Assembly: GCA_025358925.1 (NCBI GenBank)
Contig: JANYHT010000015.1
Coordinates: forward strand, 32,230 to 96,229
From: Gemmatimonadaceae bacterium
GTDB lineage: Bacteria > Gemmatimonadota > Gemmatimonadetes > Gemmatimonadales > Gemmatimonadaceae
Reading direction: 5' to 3'
Length of the DNA stretch: 64,000 nucleotides
Shown here: piece by piece, positions 18,235 to 27,704 of the stretch
Layout of the letters: each line of letters begins with the position of its first letter
How positions within the stretch are numbered: the first letter of the stretch is position 1
The notes under the pieces: model-generated
The model's input: only the letters and a program-made list of their open reading frames with translations
The model's database searches: none
Told to the model about the DNA's origin: nothing
Made by a program: the position numbers and the translations under genes

Positions 18235-19050
18235 ATGAAGGTGTCCGTGAAATTGACGACGAGGCGAGTTACGCTGCTAGCGTTGGTTTGCGTGGGGAGT
18301 GCACTGCAGGCACAAACCGCATCGACGCCGCGCGGTGCATTAGTTGGGACGATTCTGACAGAGCGAACAGAAAAGCCAGTCGTTGATGCGGAGATCGCGA
18401 TCGTTGGTCTCACTGTCAACGTGCGGTCGGATAGCGCAGGCAACTTTTCGATGCTTGATGTCCCGGTGGGCACGTATCAACTCACCGTGCGCGCGTTGGG
18501 CTACGCGGCGTTTAGCGGGACGTTCACATTTCGCGACAACATCACCTTGTCGCGTGATTTCATGTTAAAGCGATTGAGCAACACGCTGGCGACGGTCGAC
18601 ATCACGGCGCGCGCGGTCGCTCCCACCAGCAACCGGCTCGCAGAGTTTGAGGAACGGCGCTTGCTCGGCATCGGGCGATACCTAACCCGCGAGGTGTTCG
18701 AAAATGCCGAAGGACGAAAACTGACCGACGTTCTCATCGGCTCGATGTCCGGTATCGTAGCGATTGCGAATAATGGAGAGCGCTCAATCGCCGCAGGAAA
18801 TCGCGGCAACATTAGCCTCAGCAACAAGCCGGGTCAGGTCGGGAAGAAGACCGCATGCTACGTGCAGGTTGTCATTGACAATATCGTCCGATATCGCAGC
18901 ACCCCAGGCGAAACGCTGTTCGACATCGACACGGTTGATCCAACAACGGTGGCAGGTATCGAGTTCTATACTGTGTCGCAGACGCCGTTGCAATTCAACA
19001 GTACTGGCGGTGCACCCTGCGGTACCATGGTGATCTGGACCAAACGATAA
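18235..19050 (+). CDS. Secreted carboxypeptidase-regulatory plus TonB-plug protein without a barrel
   Basis: 271 residues. A signal peptide (VTLLALVCVGSALQAQ) is followed by a carboxypeptidase-regulatory-like beta sandwich (residues about 30-110: GALVGTILTERTEKPVVDAE, FSMLDVPVGTYQLTVRALGY). The plug-like domain follows: EERRLLGIGRYLTREVFE, LTDVLIGSMSGIVAI, a Cys-containing CYVQVVIDNIVRYR, then TVAGIEFYTVSQTPLQFNST and the terminal CGTMVIWTKR. A SusC-type receptor would continue into a 22-strand barrel; this one stops. Many such barrel-less proteins appear in Gemmatimonadota. Function is unknown; perhaps a periplasmic or surface binding module. The two cysteines may form a disulfide. Confidence 0.75.
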   Translation: MKVSVKLTTRRVTLLALVCVGSALQAQTASTPRGALVGTILTERTEKPVVDAEIAIVGLTVNVRSDSAGNFSMLDVPVGTYQLTVRALGYAAFSGTFTFRDNITLSRDFMLKRLSNTLATVDITARAVAPTSNRLAEFEERRLLGIGRYLTREVFENAEGRKLTDVLIGSMSGIVAIANNGERSIAAGNRGNISLSNKPGQVGKKTACYVQVVIDNIVRYRSTPGETLFDIDTVDPTTVAGIEFYTVSQTPLQFNSTGGAPCGTMVIWTKR

Positions 19051-19067
19051 AACCAGCGTCTCGCCCG

Positions 19068-20774
19068 TTACGTTCGAAATTCTCCAATCATTCCGCGCAC
19101 GCGTAACGACGCGGTCTGCAAGAGTTCCGCTGTGGCAGAGACCTCCTGCGCTGAGGCTGATGTTTGCTCAGTACTTGCCGCGACTTCTTCGGCGGCAGCG
19201 GCGTGACCTTCCGACGTATCGCGCGCGCTTGTCAGCGAGCGTTGCACGGCGCCGAGTGATGTGCGATTGGCTGCGACCGCGCTCGACACGCGCGTTGCGG
19301 CGCCCTCGACTTGCGCCACCGCATCATCAATGCGTGACAGGGCACTCGACACGCCAGCGGCTACGAGCTCAACGTCCTTGAGCCGCGTGGCACCCGACTC
19401 GACCGAACTGGACGCGCTGGCAATGCGCGACCGAATGCGCTTCACGTTCTCGGTTACTTCATTCGCCGCGTTCGCGCTTTGCTCCGCAAGCGTGCGCACT
19501 TCCTGCGCGACAACGGCAAACCCGCGTCCCGCGCTGCCCGCGCGCGCCGCTTCGATTGCCGCATTGAGTGCAAGCAAATTTGTTTGCGTGGCAATCTCTG
19601 AGATGACACCAACGAAGTCGTCGATGGCGGATGTCGCATCGCGCAGCGCGGTCATCTCCTGCTTCGAGTCGATGACCACTTCGTGCGCGCCCAACAGCGT
19701 GTCGATCGCTATTTGTACTTGGTCGCGAGTGCTATTGGTGGTGCCCCGAATTTCGCGGCCAACGCGTTCTGTTTCCTCAGCGGCTTCACCGATCGTGGCG
19801 CCTGCTTCCGCGAGCTGTTTGACCGTATCGCTCGCGGCGTTCAACGCGTTGAACTGCACGGACGCGCTGTGGGACATGTCCATGACGGCGGTCGTGACGT
19901 GCTGTGACGAGGCGGCCGCAGACGATGCCGACGCGCTCAGCTCTCCTGCCGCGAGTGTGACCTGATCGGCCTCGCCCTGTACGCGCGTTAACAACAGTCG
20001 CAAGCGTTCGCGTGCTTGCTGCATTGCCGCGATAAGTTCGGCGTACTCTTGTGCGACGCGCGCCGACGAGTCGACGGTCGCTGGGAGCCGCAGGTCTCCG
20101 GCACCGATGGCCGCCATTTCTTCGCGAAGTTGCGCGAGTGGCGTCGTCACGGCTCGTGACGTACTGAGGCCAAAAAAGGCGGCCAGTCCAAAGGCCAACG
20201 CCACCACCACTACGAGGATCACCTCGGCGCGACGGAGCCCGTTGTGCATGCGCTCCATCGATTCATTCGCACCATTGCGCGCTTCGCTGCGCAGTGCCTG
20301 GAGTTCGCCTTCGATGGATTGGATGTCTTTCCCGGTATGTTGCAGCACGCGCTGCGCATCATCTTCGCGACCGACCACTTGCCACGCGTGTGTCGTCGCT
20401 ATGCGTACTTCAAGCGCGGCTTTAAGCTGGCCCAAATTTTCCAGACGACGTCGCTCTTCCGGGCGAAGCATCTGCTGTTTAATGGCGTCGCGGCGCAAGC
20501 GGTCCGCTTGGTCAACGAGCACTAAGTACTGCGATTGATCGGAGTCGCTTCGACTATTCAAATACCGAAGCCCGGCAACCAATTCGCGGAGAATGGTTGT
20601 TGTTGCGCGTTCAGTAAACTCTGAGCGATCCGCCAGCGCGCGCACTGTGGTATCCGCCTGCGCATTGCTGCGTGTCAGCCCGTACCAGCCAACGACGCCG
20701 CCCACGAGCAAAAGGCCGATTGATGTCCCAAAGCCCGCAATAAGCCGAGCGCGAATTGTCCGCAATAAAATCAC
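19068..20774 (-). CDS. Methyl-accepting chemotaxis protein
   Basis: 568 residues with a GTG start in a 4-base GTGA overlap with the binding-protein gene. Helix 1 is at about 8-30, the periplasmic part (31-185) looks like a helical bundle, and helix 2 is [25 protein letters not shown] region follows ([19 protein letters not shown]), then the signalling domain with the conserved hairpin [20 protein letters not shown] followed by [20 protein letters not shown]. There is no C-terminal NWETF-type pentapeptide. The coupled upstream lipoprotein suggests this receptor reads the ligand state of a periplasmic binding protein. No other che genes are in the window. Confidence 0.93.
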   Translation of the reverse strand: MILLRTIRARLIAGFGTSIGLLLVGGVVGWYGLTRSNAQADTTVRALADRSEFTERATTTILRELVAGLRYLNSRSDSDQSQYLVLVDQADRLRRDAIKQQMLRPEERRRLENLGQLKAALEVRIATTHAWQVVGREDDAQRVLQHTGKDIQSIEGELQALRSEARNGANESMERMHNGLRRAEVILVVVVALAFGLAAFFGLSTSRAVTTPLAQLREEMAAIGAGDLRLPATVDSSARVAQEYAELIAAMQQARERLRLLLTRVQGEADQVTLAAGELSASASSAAASSQHVTTAVMDMSHSASVQFNALNAASDTVKQLAEAGATIGEAAEETERVGREIRGTTNSTRDQVQIAIDTLLGAHEVVIDSKQEMTALRDATSAIDDFVGVISEIATQTNLLALNAAIEAARAGSAGRGFAVVAQEVRTLAEQSANAANEVTENVKRIRSRIASASSSVESGATRLKDVELVAAGVSSALSRIDDAVAQVEGAATRVSSAVAANRTSLGAVQRSLTSARDTSEGHAAAAEEVAASTEQTSASAQEVSATAELLQTASLRVRGMIGEFRT

Positions 20775-21922
20775 TTAGTGCGCCCCGCTACCATCGCGAT
20801 CGTCGCGCCGATTGTGGTGACCACCACCGTGCGCCCCGCGACATCGTGATTGCGTTCAAAAGCGATCGGTCCAGCAACACCGTCCAACGGTGCAGTGCCT
20901 TGTCCAAGGTGCTCTAACGCGTCCCGAACTGCTACTCGTGTACGTGCACCGCTCAGCACCATGCGTCCAATGGCAATGGCTGCATCGTACGACAACGCGG
21001 CGAACATATCGGGTTCTTGCCGGAAGCGTGCGCGAAAGCGTGACAAGAAATGTTGCGCTTCGGCGCTCGTCGCCCGTTCGGCTCGGAAAAACGCCACGAA
21101 CCGTGCTCCCTGTGCTTCTGGCGCTTCGTTCATGGCTTCGGTGCCGTCGCCACCAACAAATGGGATGCTGACATGCGCCGCTTTCAGCGCCTTCAGCAGC
21201 GCAATAGCATCCGCTGCATCACCGGGAAACAGCAAAACATCTGGATGAAGCTTGGCGAGCAATTGTGCATACGCCTCCCATTCACTAACGCCCGTGAGAT
21301 ACGGATCGCGCTGCACCACAACGGCGCCGCGCTGCGCGAAAGCGTCGGAGAACGTGCTTGACCACTCCTGGCCGTACGAATCATTGCGATAGATGATGGC
21401 TGCACGTCGCGCACCGAGTGAGTCACGCACCCATCGTGCGACGTAGCGGGCGGCATCTCGATCACTTGGTGCCAGTCGAAAGAACCACGGACTGATACCG
21501 GACAGTCGTGGAGAGGAGGCGGTCGGCGACACCGCGACGACCGCGTTGGCGCCGGCATGTTCGGCGTCGGCGTAGACCGGCAGCGCTTCGAGTGTGTTTC
21601 CGCTCTCCGGATGGCCAATGACACCGAGTACGGCCGGGTCGTCGCGCAGCTGCTGTGCCACGCCTACCGCACTTGACGCACCGCGATTTGGTGCACGCAG
21701 GCGGAAGCGCACGTTTCCACTTTCGTTAAGGCGTTCGACCGCGAGTTCGAGACCGCGCATCACACCGTCATAGCCCGGACGACCCGGAATCGCGCCGACG
21801 CCGAGTGCCACCGTTTCGTTCGCCGTGCGAGGGGCGCCTGAGCTGCTACAGGCGACGGACAAGCAGAGGGCAACGAGCGCAATGATGGTCGCTCGGGCAG
21901 TCGCAACAGGGGATAGAGTCAC
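20771..21922 (-). CDS. Periplasmic-binding (Leu/Ile/Val type) lipoprotein
   Basis: 383 residues from GTG at 21922. The signal peptide ends in a lipobox-like ALCLSVAC, so it is probably anchored to a membrane. The mature protein has the type I periplasmic binding fold of branched-chain amino acid and amide receptors: [80 protein letters not shown], and [19 protein letters not shown] permease and ATPase genes are absent on both sides; the only partner is the chemoreceptor gene that starts in its stop codon. This suggests a sensory rather than transport role. Ligand unknown. Confidence 0.85.
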   Translation of the reverse strand: MTLSPVATARATIIALVALCLSVACSSSGAPRTANETVALGVGAIPGRPGYDGVMRGLELAVERLNESGNVRFRLRAPNRGASSAVGVAQQLRDDPAVLGVIGHPESGNTLEALPVYADAEHAGANAVVAVSPTASSPRLSGISPWFFRLAPSDRDAARYVARWVRDSLGARRAAIIYRNDSYGQEWSSTFSDAFAQRGAVVVQRDPYLTGVSEWEAYAQLLAKLHPDVLLFPGDAADAIALLKALKAAHVSIPFVGGDGTEAMNEAPEAQGARFVAFFRAERATSAEAQHFLSRFRARFRQEPDMFAALSYDAAIAIGRMVLSGARTRVAVRDALEHLGQGTAPLDGVAGPIAFERNHDVAGRTVVVTTIGATIAMVAGRTK

Positions 21923-22235
21923 AGAGATTCCGAACTTCCTGGTCTAAATGCGCTTCAGTGGTCCTGAGGACATGGTCCATTCATGCAAGAGACGACTCGG
22001 GACCGCCGACGCAATTCGTTGGCTGATTTGACGGCCGGTAGAGACGAAAACCTGTGAAAATCAGATTTGACGGTTACTCATGTGTGGAATAATTCGACGA
22101 GTGGTAGGAATCGAATGAACTTTCCTTGCGAGTCGGTTAATCAGCCGTTTAGCTTCGCAGTGCTATCACATCGAATGCTCTTCAGCGAGTCGCGCGCGCG
22201 CGAGCGGGAGAGCGGTCCATTCTCAAGGAACCGGC
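21923..22235. other. Regulatory region of the cox operon
   Basis: 313 bases without a gene between divergent units. GATTTGACGG occurs twice as a direct repeat, at 22025-22034 and 22064-22073, 39 bases apart, and could be a regulator site. The second copy overlaps a possible promoter: TTGACG at 22067-22072 and AATAAT at 22088-22093 with a spacing of 15 bases, shorter than ideal. GTCC/GGAC hairpins lie at 21960-21980. Confidence 0.4.
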
Positions 22236-23531
22236 ATGGTTGGCACGTTCCGCCCGCGGCGGGTGGCGTCCGTTGCGCTGCTGGGCGCTCTGGCCTTCGG
22301 GCTTGCGGCCTGCAACGGTCAGTACCCGAATTCGACGTTCAATCCGAACTCGGACTTCAACACGTCCATCAACGAACTGTGGGACCGCCTGCTGTTTCTT
22401 GGCACGGCTGTCTTCATCTTTGTTGAAGCAGGTCTCGTCTACACCATTTTTCGCTACCGGAGAAAACCCGGCGGCGCGATTCCGAAGCAGGTGCACGGCA
22501 ATACGGCGTTGGAAATTGCGTGGACGGCAATTCCGGCAGTGATTCTGGTGTTTGTCGCCATCCCCACCGTGCGCACGATTTTTAAGACGCAAGCGAAAGC
22601 GGCGCCGGAGTCGATGCAGGTTGAGGTCATCGGGCATCAGTGGTGGTGGGAGTTCCGATATCCACAGTACGGCATTACCACGGCCAACGAGTTGTATTTG
22701 CCGACTGGTCGCACTGCGAATTTTCAGCTGAAGACGCTGGATGTGCTCCACTCGTTCTGGATTCCGCAGATGGGTGGCAAGCGTGACTTGATTTCAAACC
22801 GCACGAATTATTTGTGGTTTACCCCGAACAAGAATTCGCCGTCGGCTGCATGGAATGGTTTCTGCGCTGAGTTTTGTGGACCGTCGCATGCGAATATGCA
22901 TTTTCGCGTGTACACGGTGACGCCGGAAGAATTTGCGAAATGGGTCGCACACCAGAAGCAGCCCGGAATGTTTCCTGTCGCAGCGCCCGCAGTGACGGGT
23001 GCGGTGTCCGCGCTTCCGGCGGGTAAGAGTGCGGTGCCGGTGGTGCCGGTCGTGAACGGTACAGCGTCGGCTGCGCCAGTGGTTGAGGCGCCAGCAGTTT
23101 GGGCGTTTCCTAAGGAGCGACTGGAAAAGGAATTTGCGTCCACGATTCCCCGAACGCCGATGCCGGATGGTCTTGCCTTTGACGAAAGCTTGCTCGCGTC
23201 GGGTGATGCGGAACGTGGGCGCGCGATTTATTCGAAGAGTATGTGCATCGGCTGCCACGCGATTGCAGGAAATCCGATGAGCATGGGCGTGGTGGGGCCG
23301 AATCTGACGCACGTCGCGACGCGATGGACGATCGCGGGCGGTGTGTACTCCAATGACGCGAAGCACCTCGCCTATTGGATCAAGAACGCCACCATTATGA
23401 AGCCTGGCAGCAAAATGCCTGCTCAGGGCAAGGGCGAAACGGATCGGAACACGAAAATGGTGATGAACGTCGGCGGGCTCACGGACGCGAATATCGCGGA
23501 TATCGTGGCCTACCTGCAGGCTCTCAAGTAA
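22236..23531 (+). CDS. coxB: Cytochrome c oxidase subunit II with fused cytochrome c (caa3-type)
   Basis: 431 residues with AAGGA upstream of the ATG. The signal peptide ends in a lipobox (GLAACNG), so the N-terminus is lipid-anchored. Two transmembrane helices follow, then the CuA domain with FCAEFCGPSHANMHF, which supplies both Cys, the His and Met copper ligands. After a Pro/Ala/Val-rich linker the C-terminal 110 residues are a class I cytochrome c with CIGCH and a likely Met ligand in KPGSKMPAQGKGE. Electrons pass from heme c to CuA and on to subunit I, so no separate soluble cytochrome c is needed at this step. First gene of a five-gene oxidase operon. Confidence 0.97.
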   Translation: MVGTFRPRRVASVALLGALAFGLAACNGQYPNSTFNPNSDFNTSINELWDRLLFLGTAVFIFVEAGLVYTIFRYRRKPGGAIPKQVHGNTALEIAWTAIPAVILVFVAIPTVRTIFKTQAKAAPESMQVEVIGHQWWWEFRYPQYGITTANELYLPTGRTANFQLKTLDVLHSFWIPQMGGKRDLISNRTNYLWFTPNKNSPSAAWNGFCAEFCGPSHANMHFRVYTVTPEEFAKWVAHQKQPGMFPVAAPAVTGAVSALPAGKSAVPVVPVVNGTASAAPVVEAPAVWAFPKERLEKEFASTIPRTPMPDGLAFDESLLASGDAERGRAIYSKSMCIGCHAIAGNPMSMGVVGPNLTHVATRWTIAGGVYSNDAKHLAYWIKNATIMKPGSKMPAQGKGETDRNTKMVMNVGGLTDANIADIVAYLQALK

Positions 23532-23558
23532 CCGACCGGACTCAAGGAACTCATCGCG

Positions 23559-25442
23559 ATGGCAACCATCGTTGCAGCGCCGCCGTACACGCAGACCCAG
23601 ACCGCTCCGTCACCCTACGGCATCTGGAGTTGGCTAACGACGGTCGATCACAAGCGAATTGGCGTGCTGTATCTCGTCTCTTCGCTGTTCTTCTTCGTTT
23701 TCGGTGGTATTGAAGCCGGTCTGCTGCGCGCACAATTGGCGGTTCCGAACGGCCAAGTGCTATCGGCTGCGATGTACAACCAATTGTTCACGATGCACGG
23801 CACGACGATGATTTTTCTCGCCGTCATGCCACTGTCTGCGGCGTTTTTCAACTTGCTCATTCCGCTGCAGATTGGTGCGCGCGACGTCGCATTTCCGCGG
23901 TTGAATGCCTTCAGCTACTGGGTGTACTTACTTGGCGCGTTGTTCATCACCTTCCCGATCTTTTTTCAGATTGCGCCCGATGGTGGGTGGTTTGGTTATG
24001 CGCCCTTAAGCACGAAAGCGTATTCGCCGCAAATCAACATGGATTTCTGGGTGCTGGGATTGCAGATCCTCGGCATTTCGTCGCTCGCGGCCGCCTTCAA
24101 TTTCATCACGACGATCATCAACATGCGGGCACCAGGCATGTCGCTCATGCGCATGCCGGTTTTTACGTGGATGTCGTTCGTGGTGCAGTTCTTGGTGGCG
24201 CTCGCATTTCCTGTTATCACGATCGCCCTGATCTTTTTGCAATTTGATCGTTTTTTCGGAACAAATTTCTATACGATTGCGAAAGGCGCTGATCCGCTGT
24301 TGTGGCAACATCTGTTCTGGGTGTTTGGCCATCCCGAAGTTTACATCTTGATTTTGCCGGCCTTCGGTCTTGTCTCTGAAGTACTGCCGACATTTTCGCG
24401 TAAGCCGTTATTCGGATATCCCGTCATGGTGTATTCGGGAATTCTCATTGGCTTTCTCGGATTCGGCGTGTGGGCACACCATATGTTTTCGGTGGGCATG
24501 GGCGCCATTGCGGACGCCGTGTTTTCGCTGACGACAATGCTCATTGCCATTCCCACTGGCGTCAAGATCTTTAACTGGATCGCCACAATGTGGGGCGGCC
24601 AGCTTCGCTTCACGGTCGCGATGAAATTTGCGATCGCGCTGGTTGGCATGTTTGTCGTTGGCGGTATCTCTGGCGTCATGCACTCGTCCCCGCCGGCCGA
24701 CTTGCAGCAAACTGACACGTACTTCGTTGTCGCGCACTTTCACTACGTGTTGGTGGGTGGTTCGATGTTTGGCTTGTTTGCCGGGCTGTACTACTACTTC
24801 CCAAAGTTCAGCGGACGCATGCTCAGCGAGAAGCTGGGGAACTGGCACTTCTGGCTGTTTTTTATCGGCATGAATCTCACGTTCTTTCCGATGCACTTCA
24901 GTGGCCTGTTGGGTATGCCGCGCCGTATCTATCGGTATGATGCGGGGCAGGGACTCGAGCTGTTCAACATGCTATCCACGATCGGCTATGCGGTGCAGGC
25001 ACTCGGCGTGGCGATTGCGGCGGTGAACATGTGGACGAGCTGGCGCAACGGCGCGCGCGCATCGAGTAACCCGTGGGGCGGAGCAACGCTCGAATGGTCG
25101 ATCCCGTCACCACCACCCGACTATAACTTTGCCGAAGTGCCGACGGTGAAATCGCGCTATCCGCTGTGGAACGTAAAAGGCGGCGAGCAGCTCGTACACG
25201 AAACAACGTGGGAAGAAGAGAAGAACAACATCATTCCGACGTCGCAGCAGTTGGGCATCGTGATGCCAAATCCATCGATCTGGCCGCTTGTTTGTGCGAC
25301 CGGCATTCTCGTGATGTTTTCGGGATTGTTGTTTATGGAAGCCAACGCGAAGCTCGCTATCGCGATCAACATTACGGGCGCGATTCTATGGATCGGCGCG
25401 CTGTATAAATGGTTGCTCACGCCGCTCGAGGATCATCACTAG
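23559..25442 (+). CDS. coxA: Cytochrome c oxidase subunit I
   Basis: 627 residues, AAGGA upstream. About 12 to 14 membrane helices. Heme a and a3/CuB ligands are visible: His in LFTMHGTTMIF, the crosslinked His-Tyr motif GHPEVYILILPAFG, the His pair in GVWAHHMFSVGM and the His pair near DTYFVVAHFHYVLVGG. The Glu of HPEVY-type proteins places it in the A-type heme-copper oxidases (A1/A2 proton channels). It reduces O2 to water and pumps protons in the inner membrane. Sits between coxB and coxC with short gaps. Confidence 0.98.
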   Translation: MATIVAAPPYTQTQTAPSPYGIWSWLTTVDHKRIGVLYLVSSLFFFVFGGIEAGLLRAQLAVPNGQVLSAAMYNQLFTMHGTTMIFLAVMPLSAAFFNLLIPLQIGARDVAFPRLNAFSYWVYLLGALFITFPIFFQIAPDGGWFGYAPLSTKAYSPQINMDFWVLGLQILGISSLAAAFNFITTIINMRAPGMSLMRMPVFTWMSFVVQFLVALAFPVITIALIFLQFDRFFGTNFYTIAKGADPLLWQHLFWVFGHPEVYILILPAFGLVSEVLPTFSRKPLFGYPVMVYSGILIGFLGFGVWAHHMFSVGMGAIADAVFSLTTMLIAIPTGVKIFNWIATMWGGQLRFTVAMKFAIALVGMFVVGGISGVMHSSPPADLQQTDTYFVVAHFHYVLVGGSMFGLFAGLYYYFPKFSGRMLSEKLGNWHFWLFFIGMNLTFFPMHFSGLLGMPRRIYRYDAGQGLELFNMLSTIGYAVQALGVAIAAVNMWTSWRNGARASSNPWGGATLEWSIPSPPPDYNFAEVPTVKSRYPLWNVKGGEQLVHETTWEEEKNNIIPTSQQLGIVMPNPSIWPLVCATGILVMFSGLLFMEANAKLAIAINITGAILWIGALYKWLLTPLEDHH

Positions 25443-25443
25443 T

Positions 25444-26145
25444 ATGTCCGCTACTTCGACACCAGCTGTTTCCGCCTCGCACGGTGATGGCCACGCACAT
25501 GCAGGCGGCGGACACTACACCACGCTCGGATTGGACAATCGCAAGGTTGCCATTTGGACCTTTATCGGCTCCGAGTGCATGCTCTTCGCGTCGCTCATTT
25601 CCACGTATCTGATTTACAAAGGGAAGAGTCCGGAAGGGCCGTATCCCCATGAAGTGTGGACGAATCCGGCAACTGGTCAGGTGTTTAAACCCATCTTGAA
25701 CATTCCTATCACGTCGGCGTCAACGTTTGTCTTGCTGATGTCGTCGTTGGCGATGGTGTTGGCCCTGTCAGCAGTGCAGAACCGCAACAAGGTGAAGTTG
25801 ACGCTGGGCGCCAAAATTCTCGGCAATTCGAAGTTGTGGCTGTGGACCACCTGTTTGCTCGGCATCGGATTTCTCGCCTTTCAGGCGTATGAGTTCACGT
25901 CGTTCATTCACGAAGGACTCACCATTCGCACGAACCTTTTCGGCTCAAGTTTTTTCACGCTGACGGGTTTTCATGGTGCCCACGTTACGGCCGGTGTGAT
26001 CTGGCTCTTCACGTTGTTGGCGATCGACTACAAGCGCGGTCTTGGTCCGCAGGACGCGACGATTGTCGACATCTGTGCGCTGTACTGGCACTTCGTTGAC
26101 ATCGTGTGGATCGCGATCTTCACGCTCATCTACCTGATCAAGTAA
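25444..26145 (+). CDS. coxC: Cytochrome c oxidase subunit III
   Basis: 233 residues with five or more transmembrane helices, starting one base after the coxA stop. Features: a His-rich N-terminus (SHGDGHAHAGGGHYTT), the membrane core VAIWTFIGSECMLFASLIST, AYEFTSFIHEGLT and the typical FFTLTGFHGAHVTAGVIWLF plus DICALYWHFVDIVWIAIFTL. The family stabilises subunit I and proton uptake. The N-terminal histidines are upstream of the conserved fold and might bind metal. Confidence 0.96.
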   Translation: MSATSTPAVSASHGDGHAHAGGGHYTTLGLDNRKVAIWTFIGSECMLFASLISTYLIYKGKSPEGPYPHEVWTNPATGQVFKPILNIPITSASTFVLLMSSLAMVLALSAVQNRNKVKLTLGAKILGNSKLWLWTTCLLGIGFLAFQAYEFTSFIHEGLTIRTNLFGSSFFTLTGFHGAHVTAGVIWLFTLLAIDYKRGLGPQDATIVDICALYWHFVDIVWIAIFTLIYLIK

Positions 26146-26155
26146 GGAGGATGTG

Positions 26156-26503
26156 ATGGCAGACGAGGCCATGGTCGGCGCTACCGATCACGCGCATGAA
26201 GAGTTTCATCCGGATTGGTCGATCTACTGGAAAGTCGCGCTCTTTCTCGTAGTCGTGACGGCCGTCGAAGTCTCGGCGTACTACATCCCGGCTTGGGGTA
26301 ACTCTTGGATTTATGTGCCGAGTATGTTGATTATGTCCGGGGTAAAGTTTGCGGTGGTGGCGATGTTTTACATGCATCTCAAGTACGATCACAAGTTATT
26401 TCGCGCGTTGTTTACGGGTCCGTTGATGGTGGCCACGTTGACGTTGATTGGGTTGCTGTTCCTGTTCTCGAAGTTGGTGGTAAAGTTAGGACTACTGAGC
26501 TAG
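26156..26503 (+). CDS. coxD: Cytochrome c oxidase subunit IV (CtaF/CoxD-type)
   Basis: About 115 residues. AAGGAGG at 26144-26150 points to the ATG at 26156 rather than the in-frame GTG at 26153. Three hydrophobic helices: ALFLVVVTAVEVSAYYIPAW, IYVPSMLIMSGVKFAVVAMF and TGPLMVATLTLIGLLFLFSK. The sequence between helices 2 and 3 (YMHLKYDHKLFRALF) is the signature of the prokaryotic subunit IV family. It helps assemble the caa3 oxidase. Confidence 0.92.
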   Translation: MADEAMVGATDHAHEEFHPDWSIYWKVALFLVVVTAVEVSAYYIPAWGNSWIYVPSMLIMSGVKFAVVAMFYMHLKYDHKLFRALFTGPLMVATLTLIGLLFLFSKLVVKLGLLS

Positions 26504-26559
26504 ACGATCGGGGGTCTGGCTAGCAGGAACAACGGACGCGATTTCGGTATCGTACAGAT

Positions 26560-27456
26560 ATGTTCTTACATCCAGCGGCGCAGCTTTCGTGGACGAACTT
26601 CACCGTTCATCCAAGTACCGCGATTGGGATTGTGGCCCTCGGCGTTGCGTATGTTCTACGCGTGCGTCGAGGGCCTTCGAATGCGGACCGGTTTCCCGTT
26701 ACTGTTCGGGATGTTCACGGTGCGAGTTCGATGCACTTGGATGCGGCGGCGGCGCGTCCAGGGCCAACGGCGGCACAGAAGGCCAGTTTCTTTGCATCGC
26801 TGGCGTTGCTGTTCTTCACGTTGAATGGACCGTTGCACGATTTGAGTGATTCCTATTTGTTCAGTGCGCACATGGTGCAGCATCTCATTCTCACGCTCAT
26901 CGTACCACCGCTCATGATTCTCGGGACACCGGGTTGGATGTTGCGCCCGCTGTTGCGTCGGCGGCGTGCATTTGCGGTGGCGCGATTTTTTACGACGGTC
27001 GGTGCGTGCTTCGCCGCCTTCAACATTGTGCTGGCACTGTGGCACTTACCACCGATGTACAATTTGGCGCTGGCGAATCACCCAATCCATATCGTGCAGC
27101 ACGTAATGTTCATCGCGGCGTCGGTGCTGATGTGGTGGCCGCTCACATCGCCGCTCCCCGAGTTGCCGCGGGCGTCGTATCCCGTGCAGATGTTATACTG
27201 CTTTTTTATGGTGATCCCGATGTCCGTGATCTCCATTTACATCGCGATGGCCGACACGTTGCTCTACCCGTCGTACGCAACGGCGCCTCGCGTGTGGAAT
27301 ATTCCACCAATGATGGATCAACAGTATGGCGGATTAATAATGTGGATTCCCGGCGGTATTTTTTTCTACGCGGTCATGAGCGTGGTATTTTTTAAGTGGG
27401 TTGGGCGAGGGGAAGATGATGTGGCGAGTGCGCAGGTGGGGTGGGTGAAAAATTAG
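26560..27456 (+). CDS. ctaG: Cytochrome c oxidase assembly protein (caa3-type CtaG)
   Basis: 298 residues, seven predicted helices. Family features include FASLALLFFTLNGPLHDLSD, FSAHMVQHLILTLIVPPLMI with the conserved HMVQH, HIVQHVMFIAASVLMWWPLT and a C-terminal WIPGGIFFYAVMSVVFFKWV. It belongs to the caa3_CtaG group that supports copper insertion or assembly of the oxidase in Bacillus and others, unrelated to mitochondrial Cox11. Last gene of the cox operon; what follows is repeat-rich intergenic DNA. Confidence 0.93.
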   Translation: MFLHPAAQLSWTNFTVHPSTAIGIVALGVAYVLRVRRGPSNADRFPVTVRDVHGASSMHLDAAAARPGPTAAQKASFFASLALLFFTLNGPLHDLSDSYLFSAHMVQHLILTLIVPPLMILGTPGWMLRPLLRRRRAFAVARFFTTVGACFAAFNIVLALWHLPPMYNLALANHPIHIVQHVMFIAASVLMWWPLTSPLPELPRASYPVQMLYCFFMVIPMSVISIYIAMADTLLYPSYATAPRVWNIPPMMDQQYGGLIMWIPGGIFFYAVMSVVFFKWVGRGEDDVASAQVGWVKN

Positions 27457-27467
27457 GGCAACTGCTG

Positions 27468-27492
27468 ACCGCGAATCACGCGAATTAATTGG
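27468..27492. repeat. Intergenic CGCGAAT-type repeat copy 1
   Basis: ACCGCGAATCACGCGAATTA then ATTGG. It shares the pattern ACCGCGAATnnCGCGAATTnATTGG with two other copies near 45.16 and 45.32 kb, one of them inverted. The rest of 27493-27660 carries no gene that I can support; a fragment with AACGGATACC near 27540 resembles a second dispersed motif also seen near 45.05 kb. Confidence 0.6.
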
Positions 27493-27666
27493 TGCCGATT
27501 GTCGGCGGTGGTACGACGGACGGCAACAGAAATAGGACATGAACAGCAACGGATACCGTAAATGATTCGCGCGGCTGTACACGACCTGCGCGCAAACTCG
27601 CTGCGGAATCCCGCCTTCTCGGTCAATGCTCGTATATTCTCTCAGTGCCGTGGGCTTTTGTCCTAG

Positions 27667-27701
27667 CCCCTAGTCCCTAGTCCCTGGTCCCTGGTCCCTC
27701 C
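27667..27701. repeat. Heptanucleotide array (CCCTAGT type), reverse orientation
   Basis: Five 7-base units reading CCCCTAG, TCCCTAG, TCCCTGG, TCCCTGG, TCCCTCC on the + strand, the inverse of the TAGGGAT family. It ends three bases before the GTG start of the next gene, so it occupies the position where a ribosome binding site would be expected. Confidence 0.9.
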
Positions 27702-27704
27702 TTC

